A stretch of DNA of 64,000 nt from Nocardioides alkalitolerans (GTDB lineage Bacteria; Actinomycetota; Actinomycetes; Propionibacteriales; Nocardioidaceae): NCBI GenBank assembly GCA_038184435.1, contig CP116227.1, forward strand, positions 1,302,001 to 1,366,000. Direction: 5' to 3'. Every line of letters begins with the position of its first letter. Positions within the stretch are counted from its first letter, which is position 1. Below the pieces are notes generated by a model. It was not told the DNA's origin and did no database searches. It saw only the letters and a program-made list of their open reading frames with translations. Position numbers and translations under genes: made by a program. Below, piece after piece: positions 10,046 through 18,389 of the stretch.

Positions 10046-11101
10046 ATGACCGACGTCGTCGACCTGCCGACCCCCGTGGCGCACGCGCGCCCGGGGTCGG
10101 AGCGCGGGCTCGTGGACCGGCACGGTCGGGTGGCGACGGACCTGCGGGTCTCCCTCACCGACCGCTGCAACCTCCGCTGCTCGTACTGCATGCCGCCCGA
10201 GGGCCTCGAGTGGCTGCCGGGGGAGGACGTGCTCACCGACGACGAGGTCGTCCGTCTCGTGACGATCGCCGCGGAGCACCTGGGGGTGCGGGAGGTGCGG
10301 TTCACGGGCGGCGAGCCGCTGGTGCGCCGCGGCCTCGTCGACATCGTCGGCCGGGTCCACCGGGCGGCTCCTGCCCTCGAGCTCTCGCTCACCACCAACG
10401 CCCTGGGCCTCGCCCGCACGGCGCCCGCGCTGGCCGCCGCCGGCCTGACCCGGGTCAACGTCAGCCTCGACAGCGTCCGACCGGAGTCCTACGCCGCGCT
10501 CACGCGCCGCGACCGGCTGCACGACGCGCTCGCCGGCATCGAGGCCGCGGCCGCCGCCGGGCTCAGCCCCGTCAAGATCAACGCGGTCCTGCTCCGCGGG
10601 GTCAACGACGGGGAGGCGCCCGAGCTGGTGCGGTGGGCGCTGGCCGCCGGGCACGAGCTGCGCTTCATCGAGCAGATGCCGCTGGACGCGCAGCACGGCT
10701 GGTCGCGGGACACGATGGTGACGGCCGACGAGATCCTCGCCGCCCTCGAGGCGGCCTTCGACGTGCGCCCCGACGAGGAGGTCCGGGGGAGCGCCCCGGC
10801 CGAGCGCTTCGTCGTCGACGCCGGGAACGGGCTCCGCGGGCGGGTGGGGGTCATCGCCTCCGTCACCCGACCGTTCTGCGGTGACTGCGACCGCGTGCGG
10901 CTGACGGCCGACGGCCAGGTGCGCAACTGCCTCTTCGCCCGCGGCGAGTCGGACCTGCGCGGAGCGCTCCGCGACGGCGCCACCGACGCGACGATCGCCG
11001 ACCTGTGGCGCCGGGCGATGTGGCCCAAGGCTCCCGGGCACGGGATTGACGACCCGGCGTTCCTCCAGCCGGCGCGACCCATGTCGGCCATCGGGGGCTG
11101 A
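10046..11101 (+). CDS. moaA: GTP 3',8-cyclase MoaA
   Basis: MoaA is the radical SAM enzyme that starts molybdenum cofactor synthesis by converting GTP to 3',8-cyclo-7,8-dihydro-GTP. The N-terminal cluster motif TDRCNLRCSYC places cysteines at 41, 45 and 48, followed by FTGGEPLVRR. The C-terminal cluster ligands are in CGDCDRVRL and NCLF (about residues 278, 281 and 295). The length of 351 is normal. No other moa gene is in the window. A good -10 (TATCCT, 10033-10038) ends 7 nt before the ATG and there is no Shine-Dalgarno sequence, so the mRNA is probably leaderless. Confidence 0.95.
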   Translation: MTDVVDLPTPVAHARPGSERGLVDRHGRVATDLRVSLTDRCNLRCSYCMPPEGLEWLPGEDVLTDDEVVRLVTIAAEHLGVREVRFTGGEPLVRRGLVDIVGRVHRAAPALELSLTTNALGLARTAPALAAAGLTRVNVSLDSVRPESYAALTRRDRLHDALAGIEAAAAAGLSPVKINAVLLRGVNDGEAPELVRWALAAGHELRFIEQMPLDAQHGWSRDTMVTADEILAALEAAFDVRPDEEVRGSAPAERFVVDAGNGLRGRVGVIASVTRPFCGDCDRVRLTADGQVRNCLFARGESDLRGALRDGATDATIADLWRRAMWPKAPGHGIDDPAFLQPARPMSAIGG

Positions 11102-11137
11102 CGGCCGCGTCCTCGCCACCAGCCCGGGGGCCGGTGG

Positions 11138-11401
11138 TCAGCCGTCCTCGGGGCCCAGGTCGCCCACGGCGACGGTGTCGCGCAGGAACCCGCGCGAGCC
11201 GAGGAAGTCGGCGAGCGTCGCCCGGTGCTCGTCGCAGGCGAGCCACACCTTGCGACGCTCCGGCGTGTGCAGCCGCGGGTTGTTCCAGCGGTGGGCCCAG
11301 ACGGCGGGCGCCCGGCAGCCGCGCGACGAGCACAGGGGCGGCGCCCCGTCCTCCCCGGCGGCACCCTCGGGTCCGCCGCCCAGCCCGGCGAAGATGCTCA
11401 C
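11138..11401 (-). CDS. Small conserved Cys/His protein (actinobacterial)
   Basis: The 87-residue product contains CSSRGCRAPA, HRWNNPRLHTPERRK and ACDEH, a conserved arrangement of Cys and His that could bind zinc. I recall short actinobacterial proteins with this sequence being labelled acetone carboxylase in databases; nothing in an 87-residue protein supports that enzyme activity. The GTG start at 11401 overlaps the stop of the DUF3099 gene as GTGA, so the two are coupled. Function is unknown. Confidence 0.75.
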   Translation of the reverse strand: MSIFAGLGGGPEGAAGEDGAPPLCSSRGCRAPAVWAHRWNNPRLHTPERRKVWLACDEHRATLADFLGSRGFLRDTVAVGDLGPEDG

Positions 11402-11754
11402 GCCGGGTCGCGCTCCTCGCGCGTCACCCAGTCACCGGCCTCGATGTGGATGGCCTGTCCGCCCGCGGGCAGCGCGGGGGCGTCCACCGCCTCGACCTCG
11501 AAGCCGTCGGAGCGTTGCGAGGTGACGTTGGCGGCGACGACGGCGAACCAGGGCAGGAACACCGCACCGGAGAGCAGCACCCACCGCAGCCAGCCCGGAC
11601 CCACGGCGTACGCACCCACGACGCAGAGCGTGCGCACGGCCATCGCGAAGATGTAGCGCCGTTGACGGCTGTCGAGGCTCTCGTCGGGGGCGGTCTGCGC
11701 CGTGGTGATGCGCACGGGCTCGTCCTTGGACGAGGTACGGCGGAGCGACGGCAT
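11398..11754 (-). CDS. DUF3099 membrane protein
   Basis: The 118-residue protein has two closely spaced transmembrane helices (about residues 34-52 and 57-76) and matches the actinobacterial DUF3099 family in size and in the segment DSRQRRYIFAMAVRTLC. The family has no assigned role. The gene is first in a two-gene unit with the small Cys/His protein. TACGCT (11762-11767) lies 7 nt upstream of the ATG on the minus strand, which points to a leaderless transcript. It is divergent from dodecin. Confidence 0.82.
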   Translation of the reverse strand: MPSLRRTSSKDEPVRITTAQTAPDESLDSRQRRYIFAMAVRTLCVVGAYAVGPGWLRWVLLSGAVFLPWFAVVAANVTSQRSDGFEVEAVDAPALPAGGQAIHIEAGDWVTREERDPA

Positions 11755-11841
11755 GCACCCCAGCGTACGTCGGTAGCATCACGACACCAGCGGACGCGGT
11801 GTGACCTGTCCGCGCCGATCGCACAGCCCTGAGGAGCACGC

Positions 11842-12054
11842 ATGACGGACCGCACCTACCGCATCTCCGAGATCGTCGGGACCTCCCCGGAGGGCGTGGA
11901 CCAGGCCATCCGCAACGGCATCGAGCGCGCGGGCAAGACGCTCCGCCACCTCGACTGGTTCGAGGTCACGCAGGTCCGCGGCCACGTCAAGGACGGGCAG
12001 GTCGACCACTTCCAGGTGTCGCTCAAGGTGGGCTTCCGGCTCGAGGACGAGTGA
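11842..12054 (+). CDS. Dodecin
   Basis: The 70-residue protein matches the dodecin family, which forms hollow dodecamers that store flavin or CoA: TYRISEIVGTSPEGVDQAI, the ligand-stacking Trp in LDWFEVTQVRG and the C-terminal VSLKVGFRLED. The ATG is preceded by a GAGGAG ribosome-binding site. TAGCAT at about 11773 is a candidate -10. A hairpin with a T-run follows the gene. It is expected in the cytosol as a flavin buffer. Confidence 0.92.
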   Translation: MTDRTYRISEIVGTSPEGVDQAIRNGIERAGKTLRHLDWFEVTQVRGHVKDGQVDHFQVSLKVGFRLEDE

Positions 12055-12090
12055 CCCGCGGGCGCCCGCAGCGCCCGTCCGCACCCCCGG

Positions 12091-12129
12091 ACCTCCCGGT
12101 CGCGCCTCGCGGTGCGGCCGGGAGGTTTT
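12091..12129 (+). terminator. Rho-independent terminator after dodecin
   Basis: ACCTCCCGG at 12091-12099 pairs with CCGGGAGGT at 12118-12126. The stem extends inward by one G-U and three G-C pairs, leaving a 10-nt loop. It is followed by TTTT at 12126-12129, one of the few T-tracts in this window. Confidence 0.75.
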
Positions 12130-12164
12130 CGTCTACTTCCGGGTAAGCACTAGCGTCACGGCAC

Positions 12165-12896
12165 GTGACCGACTCTGCCCAGAACGGCGCCCCCGGGCGC
12201 ATCGTCCTCGTCACCGGCGGAAACCGCGGCATCGGCCGCGCCATCGCCGAGGCGTTCCTCGCCCAGGGCGACCGCGTCGCCGTGACGACCCGCAACGGCG
12301 GCGCTCCCGAGGGTGCCCTCGACGTGCGCTGCGACATCACCGACGCCGCGCAGGTCGACGCGGCCTTCGCCACCGTCGAGGCCGAGCTCGGCCCCGTCGA
12401 GGTGCTCGTGGCGAACGCCGGCATCACCAAGGACACGCTGCTGCTGCGCATGAGCGACGAGGACTGGTCGTCGGTCATCGACACCAACCTGACGGGCTCC
12501 TACCGCCTCGTGCGCCGCGCCGCCAAGGGCATGCTCAAGCAGCGCCGCGGCCGGATCGTGCTGGTCTCGTCCGTCGTCGGGCTGCTGGGCTCCGCCGGCC
12601 AGGTCAACTACGCGGCCTCGAAGTCGGGCCTGGTCGGCATGGCCCGCTCGATCGCCCGCGAGCTGGGCAGCCGCTCCATCACCGCCAACGTGGTGGCCCC
12701 CGGCTTCGTCGAGACCGACATGACCGAGGCGCTCAGCGACGAGCAGCGCGCCGCCATCAAGACCCAGGTGCCCCTCGGCCGCTACGCCCGCCCCGAGGAG
12801 GTCGCGGGCGCGGTGACGTGGTTGGCGAGCGAGCAGGCGGCCTACGTCACCGGCGCCGTCATCCCCGTCGACGGCGGCCTCGGCATGGGTCACTGA
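12165..12896 (+). CDS. fabG: 3-oxoacyl-ACP reductase FabG
   Basis: FabG reduces 3-ketoacyl-ACP to 3-hydroxyacyl-ACP with NADPH in type II fatty acid synthesis. The 243-residue short-chain dehydrogenase has the Rossmann motif TGGNRGIGRAIA, the NAG motif (VANAGITKD) and the catalytic Ser, Tyr and Lys in VSSVVG and YAASK. It lies directly before fabI, as mabA precedes inhA in mycobacteria. The start is GTG 12165, with TAGCGT 8 nt upstream and no ribosome-binding site, so a leaderless start is likely. Confidence 0.92.
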   Translation: MTDSAQNGAPGRIVLVTGGNRGIGRAIAEAFLAQGDRVAVTTRNGGAPEGALDVRCDITDAAQVDAAFATVEAELGPVEVLVANAGITKDTLLLRMSDEDWSSVIDTNLTGSYRLVRRAAKGMLKQRRGRIVLVSSVVGLLGSAGQVNYAASKSGLVGMARSIARELGSRSITANVVAPGFVETDMTEALSDEQRAAIKTQVPLGRYARPEEVAGAVTWLASEQAAYVTGAVIPVDGGLGMGH

Positions 12897-12975
12897 CCCA
12901 CCCGCACGACCCCTGGCACGACCGCACCTCACGACACCGCACGACACCGCACCGCAGACAGAAGGGCACGCACAC

Positions 12976-13746
12976 ATGGGCATCCTCGAGGGCAAGCGCA
13001 TCCTGGTCGCCGGCGTCACGATGGACTCGTCCATCGGGTTCGCCACGGCCAAGGTGGCGCAGGAGCAGGGCGCGACCGTCCTCATCTCCAACTTCGGTCG
13101 CGCGCTCGGCATCACGCGGCGCATCGCGAAGCGGCTCCCCGTCGAGCCGCCGGTGCTGGAGCTCGACGTGACCGACCCCGAGCACCTCGCGGGTCTCGAG
13201 GCCCAGGTGCGCGAGCACGTCGACGGCCTCGACGGCGTCGTGCACTCCATCGCGTACGGCAACCCCGAGACGCTGCTCGGCGGCAAGTTCCTCGACGGCC
13301 CGTGGGACGACGTGGCGCAGGCGGTCCAGGTCTCGGCGTACTCGCTGAAGTCGCTCGCGACCGCGACCCGGCCGCTCCTCTCCCCGGGCTCGTCGATCGT
13401 GGGGCTCACCTTCGACGCGACCGTGGCGTGGCCGGCCTACGACTGGATGGGCGTGGCCAAGGCCGGCCTCGAGTCGGCGTCGCGCTACCTGGCGCGCGAC
13501 CTCGGCCCCGAGGGCATCCGCGTGAACCTCGTGTCGGCGGGCCCGCTGAAGACGCTGGCCGCCAAGGCGATCCCCGGCTTCGAGCGGCTGGAGCAGACCT
13601 GGGAGGACCGTGCGCCCCTCGGGTGGGACAACGGCGACCAGGTGCCGACCGCCAAGGCCGTCGTGGCGCTGCTCTCGGACTTCTTCCCCGCGACCACGGG
13701 CGAGATCGTGCACGTCGACGGCGGCTTCCACGCCATGGGGGCCTGA
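12976..13746 (+). CDS. fabI: Enoyl-ACP reductase FabI (InhA-like)
   Basis: This 256-residue enzyme carries out the last reduction of each elongation cycle (trans-2-enoyl-ACP to acyl-ACP, with NADH). It has the FabI-type glycine segment VAGVTMDSSIGFATAK and the catalytic Tyr-x6-Lys in AYDWMGVAKAG. The family is the target of isoniazid (as InhA) and of triclosan. It follows fabG by 79 bases and has its own ribosome-binding sequence (AGAAGGG). The two genes form a fatty acid synthesis pair. Confidence 0.92.
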   Translation: MGILEGKRILVAGVTMDSSIGFATAKVAQEQGATVLISNFGRALGITRRIAKRLPVEPPVLELDVTDPEHLAGLEAQVREHVDGLDGVVHSIAYGNPETLLGGKFLDGPWDDVAQAVQVSAYSLKSLATATRPLLSPGSSIVGLTFDATVAWPAYDWMGVAKAGLESASRYLARDLGPEGIRVNLVSAGPLKTLAAKAIPGFERLEQTWEDRAPLGWDNGDQVPTAKAVVALLSDFFPATTGEIVHVDGGFHAMGA

Positions 13747-13776
13747 GCGGGGCCCGAGCTCGACCGGAGGAGAGCG

Positions 13777-13871
13777 GCCCCGCACCCACGGGTGCGGGGC
13801 ACCACACCTGGTGCAGCCCCTCCCTCCCAGTCGGGGCTGCCGGCATGGTGCCCCGGGAGGCTGAGCCTCCC
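13777..13871 (+). other. Four adjacent hairpins between fabI and the sixA-like gene
   Basis: The first hairpin is GCCCCGCAC/GTGCGGGGC (13777-13800), a probable fabI terminator without a T-run. It is followed by GCACCA/TGGTGC (13799-13814), GCAGCCCC/GGGGCTGC (13813-13840) and GGGAGGC/GCCTCCC (13855-13871). Neighbouring hairpins share their edge bases, so some are mutually exclusive. The rest of the 227-base gap (to 13973) shows no open frame I would support. Beyond termination the role is unknown. Confidence 0.5.
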
Positions 13872-13973
13872 TCCCATGAGAGCGCGCTCAGCGTAGCCCA
13901 TCGGCCCAGGCCCGCACGGCCGATCGGCGGGTTGGGCGGACACGACGTGGACCGCGGTGGGACATTGGTCCCC

Positions 13974-14516
13974 GTGAGCGACTCGGAGCCCGTGGCGGCC
14001 CCCCCAGGCGTCCGCCGCCTCGTCGTCCTGCGGCACGGGAGCGCCACGGGCGCGGCCGCCAGCGACCACGAGCGGGACCTGACCGACCAGGGTCGCGCCG
14101 AGGCCGCCGGCGTGGGCCGCTGGCTGCGCACGGAGGGCCACCTGCCCGACCGCGCCCTGGTCTCGGACGCGCGTCGCACGCGGCGTACCTGGGAGGAGCT
14201 GGCGGCCGCCGCCGACCTCCTCGACGTGCCCGTCGAGCACGCGCCCGCGCTCTACAGCGCCGGGCCGGAGTCGGCCCTCGACCTCGTGCGCGCGACGGAC
14301 GCGCGCGTCGGCACCCTGCTGCTGGTGGGCCACAACCCCACGGTCGCCTCCCTCGCGCACCTGCTGCACGACGGGCGGGGCAGCGAGCGCGCCGCCCTGC
14401 GGATGGCGCAGGGCTATCTGCCGGCGGCGGTCACCGTGCTCGCGGTGCCCGTGCCGTGGCGCGAGCTCGGGTGGGGCCTCGCCCGCCTCGTCGACTTCCG
14501 GCCGCCGCGCCCCTGA
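13974..14516 (+). CDS. sixA: SixA-type histidine phosphatase
   Basis: This 180-residue phosphoglycerate-mutase-like phosphatase has the catalytic RHG motif (LVVLRHGSA, His21) and the second histidine in LLVGHNPT (about residue 120). SixA proteins remove phosphate from phosphohistidine on signalling or PTS proteins; the true substrate here is unknown. The open frame runs far upstream through fabI, but GTG 13974 gives the family length and has GACATT 7 nt upstream as a possible -10. Confidence 0.83.
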   Translation: MSDSEPVAAPPGVRRLVVLRHGSATGAAASDHERDLTDQGRAEAAGVGRWLRTEGHLPDRALVSDARRTRRTWEELAAAADLLDVPVEHAPALYSAGPESALDLVRATDARVGTLLLVGHNPTVASLAHLLHDGRGSERAALRMAQGYLPAAVTVLAVPVPWRELGWGLARLVDFRPPRP

Positions 14517-14529
14517 CCGGCCGGTACGG

Positions 14530-14566
14530 CGCGGTTCATCCCGCGGTTCGGCCCGCGGTTCAGCCC
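14530..14566 (+). repeat. Short tandem repeat, about three 12-nt units
   Basis: Three consecutive units of CGCGGTTC plus four variable bases lie in the short gap between the convergent sixA-like gene and serB, running slightly into the 3' end of serB. The tract is G+C-rich and probably a slippage product. Confidence 0.5.
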
Positions 14567-15894
14567 GCGACCGGCGCGGGGGTCACGAGGCCGGCGGCCG
14601 CGTCGGCGGCCTCGACGTCCTCGCGCGAGATGCCGAGCAGGTAGATGATCGTGTCGAGGTAGGGCACGTTGACGGCGACCTCGGCGGCCTCCCGCACGGC
14701 GGGCTTGGCGTTGAACGCGATCCCGAGACCGGCGGCGCCGAGCATGTCGAGGTCGTTGGCGCCGTCGCCGACGGCGATGACGGACTCGACCGGGATGCCC
14801 ACCTCGGCGGCGAACTGCCGCAGCGCCGTCGCCTTGCCCGCCCGGTCGACGACCGGGCCCACGATGCGTCCGGTGAGCCGGCCGTCGACGATCTCCAGCT
14901 CGTTCGCCCGGGCGAAGTCGATGCCGAGGTCGGCGGCCAGCCGGTCGGTGATCTGGCTGAAGCCGCCCGAGACGATCGCGAAGCGGTAGCCGAGCCGCTT
15001 CAGGGTGCGCACCATGGTGCGTGCACCCGGGGCCAGGCGGATGCCTGCGTAGACCTCGTCGAGCGCGGTCGCCTCGACGCCCGCGAGACGCGCCACGCGC
15101 TGGCGCAGGGACTCCTCGAAGTCGATCTCGCCGCGCATGGCGGCCTCGGTGACCGCCGCGACCTCGTCCTCGCAGCCGGCGTGGGCGGCCAGCATCTCGA
15201 TGACCTCGCCCTGGATGAGCGTGGAGTCCACGTCCATGACGATGAGCCGCATGCTCCGGCGCAGGAGGTTGGCCGGCTGGACGGCGACGTCCACGCCCTG
15301 GCGGGCCGCCTCCGCCGCGAGCGAGAGCCGCAGCCGCTCGGGGTCGGCGCCCGAGACGTGGAGGTCGATGGCGGTCACGGGGTAGCGCGCCATCCGCTCG
15401 ATGCGGTCGATGTTGGCGCCCGCGTCGGCGATGCGGCCCGTGATCTCGCCGAGCGCCTCGGCGCGCAGCGGTGCGCCGATGACGGACACGTGCACCCGGC
15501 CGGCGCCACGGCTGTGGTTGTCGCCGGTGCCCTGCTCGACCTCGACCTGCATGCCGACCTCGGTGGCGGCGCGGGTGACGTCGTCGCGGAGCCGGTCGAC
15601 GTCGGCGGGGGCCTCGGGCGCGGTGACCAGGAGGCCGAGCACGAGGCGCCCGCGCAGCACGATCTGCTCGACGTCGAGCACGTCGACGCCCGCCCGCGCG
15701 AGCACGCTCAGCATCGACGTGGTGACACCGGGACGGTCCTTGCCCGTGACGGTCAGGAGGAGGGTCCGCTCGGCCCCGGGAGCTCCGGCGGGGAACGCCG
15801 CCCCCGGCGAGGGGCGGGGCGAGGCGTGGGGCTCGGGGTGGGCGGGACCGCCGTCCGTGGGACGGGGCTGGCTGGGGTCGGCGGGAGCGCTCAT
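14560..15894 (-). CDS. serB: Phosphoserine phosphatase SerB with tandem ACT domains
   Basis: SerB makes serine from phosphoserine. The 444-residue protein has two N-terminal ACT domains (about 40-115 and 130-205), as in mycobacterial SerB2, followed by a HAD phosphatase domain. The HAD nucleophile motif is MDVDSTLIQGE near residue 219, with IVSGGFS and GDGANDLDML further on. The ACT domains suggest allosteric control by serine or another amino acid. The ATG at 15894 has TAGCCT 8 nt upstream, so the start is probably leaderless. Confidence 0.93.
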   Translation of the reverse strand: MSAPADPSQPRPTDGGPAHPEPHASPRPSPGAAFPAGAPGAERTLLLTVTGKDRPGVTTSMLSVLARAGVDVLDVEQIVLRGRLVLGLLVTAPEAPADVDRLRDDVTRAATEVGMQVEVEQGTGDNHSRGAGRVHVSVIGAPLRAEALGEITGRIADAGANIDRIERMARYPVTAIDLHVSGADPERLRLSLAAEAARQGVDVAVQPANLLRRSMRLIVMDVDSTLIQGEVIEMLAAHAGCEDEVAAVTEAAMRGEIDFEESLRQRVARLAGVEATALDEVYAGIRLAPGARTMVRTLKRLGYRFAIVSGGFSQITDRLAADLGIDFARANELEIVDGRLTGRIVGPVVDRAGKATALRQFAAEVGIPVESVIAVGDGANDLDMLGAAGLGIAFNAKPAVREAAEVAVNVPYLDTIIYLLGISREDVEAADAAAGLVTPAPVAG

Positions 15895-15939
15895 CGGGGG
15901 CGAGGCTACCGCTCGTGGAGGTCGGTCACGCGTCCAGCG

Positions 15940-16671
15940 TCAGGCGGGCGGCCAGACCTCGGGTGACGCCGCGGCGGTGAGTGCGTGGCGGGCGGCACGG
16001 GCCAGTCCCTGGACGGCGTCGCGGCGGGCGTCGATCTCGAACGCGGTGACGGCGGCGCCGTCGCTCTGCCCGGCCAGTGTCGCGACGCGCTGCAGGCGCA
16101 GCGCGCGGCCGGCGAGGTCCACGCAGCGGGCGGGCACGCCGGGCGGCGCCTCGAGGTCGCTGCCCACCCGCCGCAGGTCGAGGAGCTCGTCGGCGACCTC
16201 CGGCTGCCAACGGGCGACGTCGAGCCGGGCGAGCCCGTCGGCGGCTTCCACCAACGCCGACCGCAGGCCGCGGTCCGCGTCGCCCACGTCGGGCAGCGGT
16301 CGCCGGGCGACGCCGTGGGCGGTCCACTCGACCGCGGCACCGACGCCGGCCGGCGTCCACCCGACGCCGACCGCAGCTGCCACGACCGCCTCGCCGGCGT
16401 CGAGCGCCGCCGCGTTGAAGGCCGCCGGGCCCCCGAGGCCGACGAGGTCGCCCGCCACGGGGAAGGCGGCACCGATCTCCTGGGCGCCCGCGCTGCGCAG
16501 GAGGCCGAGGGCCTCGAGGAGGCTGGTCGACGGGCCGCCCTGCGCCGGGGCCACGACGTGGCGCACCGCGTGCTCGCCGAGGGCGTCGAGGAGGTCGTCG
16601 GCCGCGACGTACCCGCGCAGCCAGGCGGTGCCCCACCACGCGAGGGTGAGGGAGACGGGCTGGGATTCCAC
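15940..16671 (-). CDS. Conserved hypothetical protein
   Basis: The 243-residue product is Ala/Val-rich, with no transmembrane segment or enzyme motif I recognise. The start is taken as GTG 16671 (VESQPVSLTLAWWG): TACCCT lies 6 nt upstream as a leaderless -10, and the longer open frame runs into the divergent ABC gene. The 52-base gap to that gene holds promoters for both. The position suggests a relation to the ABC ATPase, but that is only context. Confidence 0.7.
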   Translation of the reverse strand: MESQPVSLTLAWWGTAWLRGYVAADDLLDALGEHAVRHVVAPAQGGPSTSLLEALGLLRSAGAQEIGAAFPVAGDLVGLGGPAAFNAAALDAGEAVVAAAVGVGWTPAGVGAAVEWTAHGVARRPLPDVGDADRGLRSALVEAADGLARLDVARWQPEVADELLDLRRVGSDLEAPPGVPARCVDLAGRALRLQRVATLAGQSDGAAVTAFEIDARRDAVQGLARAARHALTAAASPEVWPPA

Positions 16672-16723
16672 GGGGCGAGGGTACGGCGCGGGCCCGGCGC
16701 CCGACCTCGATAGGGTGCCGCTC

Positions 16724-17521
16724 ATGACCGCTGTGCTCGAGCTCGCCGACGTGACGGTCCGACGGGGGGACGCGGTCCTGCTCGACCGGGTCACCTGGGT
16801 GGTCTCCGAGGGAGAACGCTGGGTGCTGCTCGGCCCCAACGGGGCCGGGAAGACCACGCTCCTCCAGATCGCCGCCGCGCAGCTGCACCCCACCTCGGGC
16901 GCCGTCGGTCTGCTCGGCGAGCTCCTCGGCACCGTGGACGTCTTCGAGCTGCGGCCCCGGATCGGTGTGGCCAGCGCTGCCGTCGCCGAGCGGATCCCCC
17001 GCGGGGAGACGGTCCGCGACCTGGTGCTCACCGCGGCGTACGCCGTGGTCGGGCGGTGGAAGGAGTCCTACGACGAGCCCGACCACGCCCGCGCCGACGC
17101 GCTGCTGCGGGAGATGAGCGTCGAGCACCTCGCCGACCGCACCTTCGGCACGCTCAGCGAGGGCGAGCGCAAGCGCGTCCAGATCGCGCGGTCGCTCATG
17201 ACCGACCCCGAGCTCCTCCTGCTCGACGAGCCGGGCGCCGGCCTCGATCTCGGCGGCCGCGAGGACCTCGTGAGCACGCTGTCGGTGCTCGCCTACGACC
17301 CGGACTCGCCCGCGACGGTGCTGGTGTCCCACCACGTCGAGGAGATCCCGCCGGGCTTCACGCACGCCCTGCTGCTCCGCGAGGGCCGCGTGACCGCGGC
17401 CGGACCGATCGCGGAGACCCTCACCGAGGCGAACCTCTCGGCCACGTTCGACACCCCGCTCACCGTCCGCCTCGAGGACGGTCGCTGGTCGGCCCGCCGG
17501 CGCTCGCGCCGCCAGGCCTGA
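16724..17521 (+). CDS. ABC transporter ATP-binding protein
   Basis: This is a single ATPase subunit of 265 residues with Walker A GPNGAGKTT (residues 37-45), a non-canonical signature LSEGERKR (near 144) in place of LSGGQ, Walker B LLLLDEPG (near 164) and the switch histidine in VSHHVEEIP. Similar single ATPases exist without an obvious permease; the neighbouring TauE-like protein is a different transporter class. TAGGGT (16711-16716) ends 7 nt before the ATG, giving a leaderless start. Confidence 0.85.
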   Translation: MTAVLELADVTVRRGDAVLLDRVTWVVSEGERWVLLGPNGAGKTTLLQIAAAQLHPTSGAVGLLGELLGTVDVFELRPRIGVASAAVAERIPRGETVRDLVLTAAYAVVGRWKESYDEPDHARADALLREMSVEHLADRTFGTLSEGERKRVQIARSLMTDPELLLLDEPGAGLDLGGREDLVSTLSVLAYDPDSPATVLVSHHVEEIPPGFTHALLLREGRVTAAGPIAETLTEANLSATFDTPLTVRLEDGRWSARRRSRRQA

Positions 17522-17537
17522 GCCGCGTGAGCACCTG

Positions 17538-18323
17538 GTGAGCGGCTTCGACCCCTCCTGGGCGGAGATGGCGGCGATCCTCGCCGCCGGGGGAGCGGCG
17601 GGCGCCATCAACACGGTGGTCGGCTCGGGCACCCTCGTCACGTTCCCGACGCTGCTGGCGTTCGGCGTGCCGCCGATCGTGGCCAACGCCTCGAACACGA
17701 TCGGTCTCGTGCCCGGGTCGCTGTCGGGGGCGTGGGGCTACCGCCGCGAGCTGGCCGGCCAGCGCGCCCGGATCCTGCGCTTCGCCAGCGCCTCCGCGCT
17801 CGGCGGCGTCCTCGGCGCGGTCCTGCTGTTCGCCCTGCCGGACGGCGCGTTCGCCGCGATCGTCCCGGTGCTCATCGTGCTCGGCCTGGTGCTGGTCGTC
17901 ACCGGTCCCCGGATCTCGGCGGCCATCGCCCGCCGTCGCGAGGAGCGGGGCCTGGGGGAGCGCCCCGCGCACGGACCGTGGTGGCTCTGGCCGGTCATCG
18001 CGCTGTGCGGGGTCTACGGCGGCTACTTCGGCGCTGCCCAGGGCATCATCATGATGGCCTTCCTCGGGATCGGCCTCGACGAGACGCTCCAGCGGCTCAA
18101 CGCCATGAAGAACCTGCTCGTCGCCCTCGTCAACGGCATCGCCGGCGTGCTGTTCGCCGTCTTCGTCGACGTCGACTGGCTCGTCGTCCTGCTCGTCGGC
18201 ATCGGCGCCGTCGTCGGCGCCCAGGTCGGGGCACGGTACGGGCGTCGCCTGCCCGACGGCGTGCTCCGCGGGATCATCGTGGTGGTCGGCGTCGTCGCGC
18301 TCGGGGTCTTCCTGGCCGGCTGA
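17538..18323 (+). CDS. TauE/SafE family membrane permease
   Basis: The 261-residue integral membrane protein has about eight hydrophobic segments and the internal-repeat layout of the TauE/SafE (DUF81) family: AAGAINTVVGSGTLVTFP in the first half and GGYFGAAQGIIMM in the second. The family exports sulfite, sulfoacetate or other organosulfur anions; the substrate here is not known. The start is a GTG 16 bases after the ABC ATPase gene, so the two are probably cotranscribed. Confidence 0.85.
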   Translation: MSGFDPSWAEMAAILAAGGAAGAINTVVGSGTLVTFPTLLAFGVPPIVANASNTIGLVPGSLSGAWGYRRELAGQRARILRFASASALGGVLGAVLLFALPDGAFAAIVPVLIVLGLVLVVTGPRISAAIARRREERGLGERPAHGPWWLWPVIALCGVYGGYFGAAQGIIMMAFLGIGLDETLQRLNAMKNLLVALVNGIAGVLFAVFVDVDWLVVLLVGIGAVVGAQVGARYGRRLPDGVLRGIIVVVGVVALGVFLAG

Positions 18324-18335
18324 CGCCCGACGCAC

Positions 18336-18370
18336 GAGGGGCCCCTGCCGGTGATCGGCAGGGGCCCCTC
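18336..18370. terminator. Bidirectional terminator hairpin
   Basis: There are perfect 15-bp arms GAGGGGCCCCTGCCG (18336-18350) and CGGCAGGGGCCCCTC (18356-18370) around a 5-nt loop, between the convergent permease and RDD genes. There is no T-run. The symmetry would serve both strands. Confidence 0.8.
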
Positions 18371-18389
18371 GGCGTTCACGGTGCTGACG

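Noticed and set aside
15401..17521. A 706-codon plus-strand open frame
   Set aside because: It is antisense to serB and the hypothetical gene, with Ser/Arg/Ala-rich translation; only its end from 16724 is the ABC ATPase.
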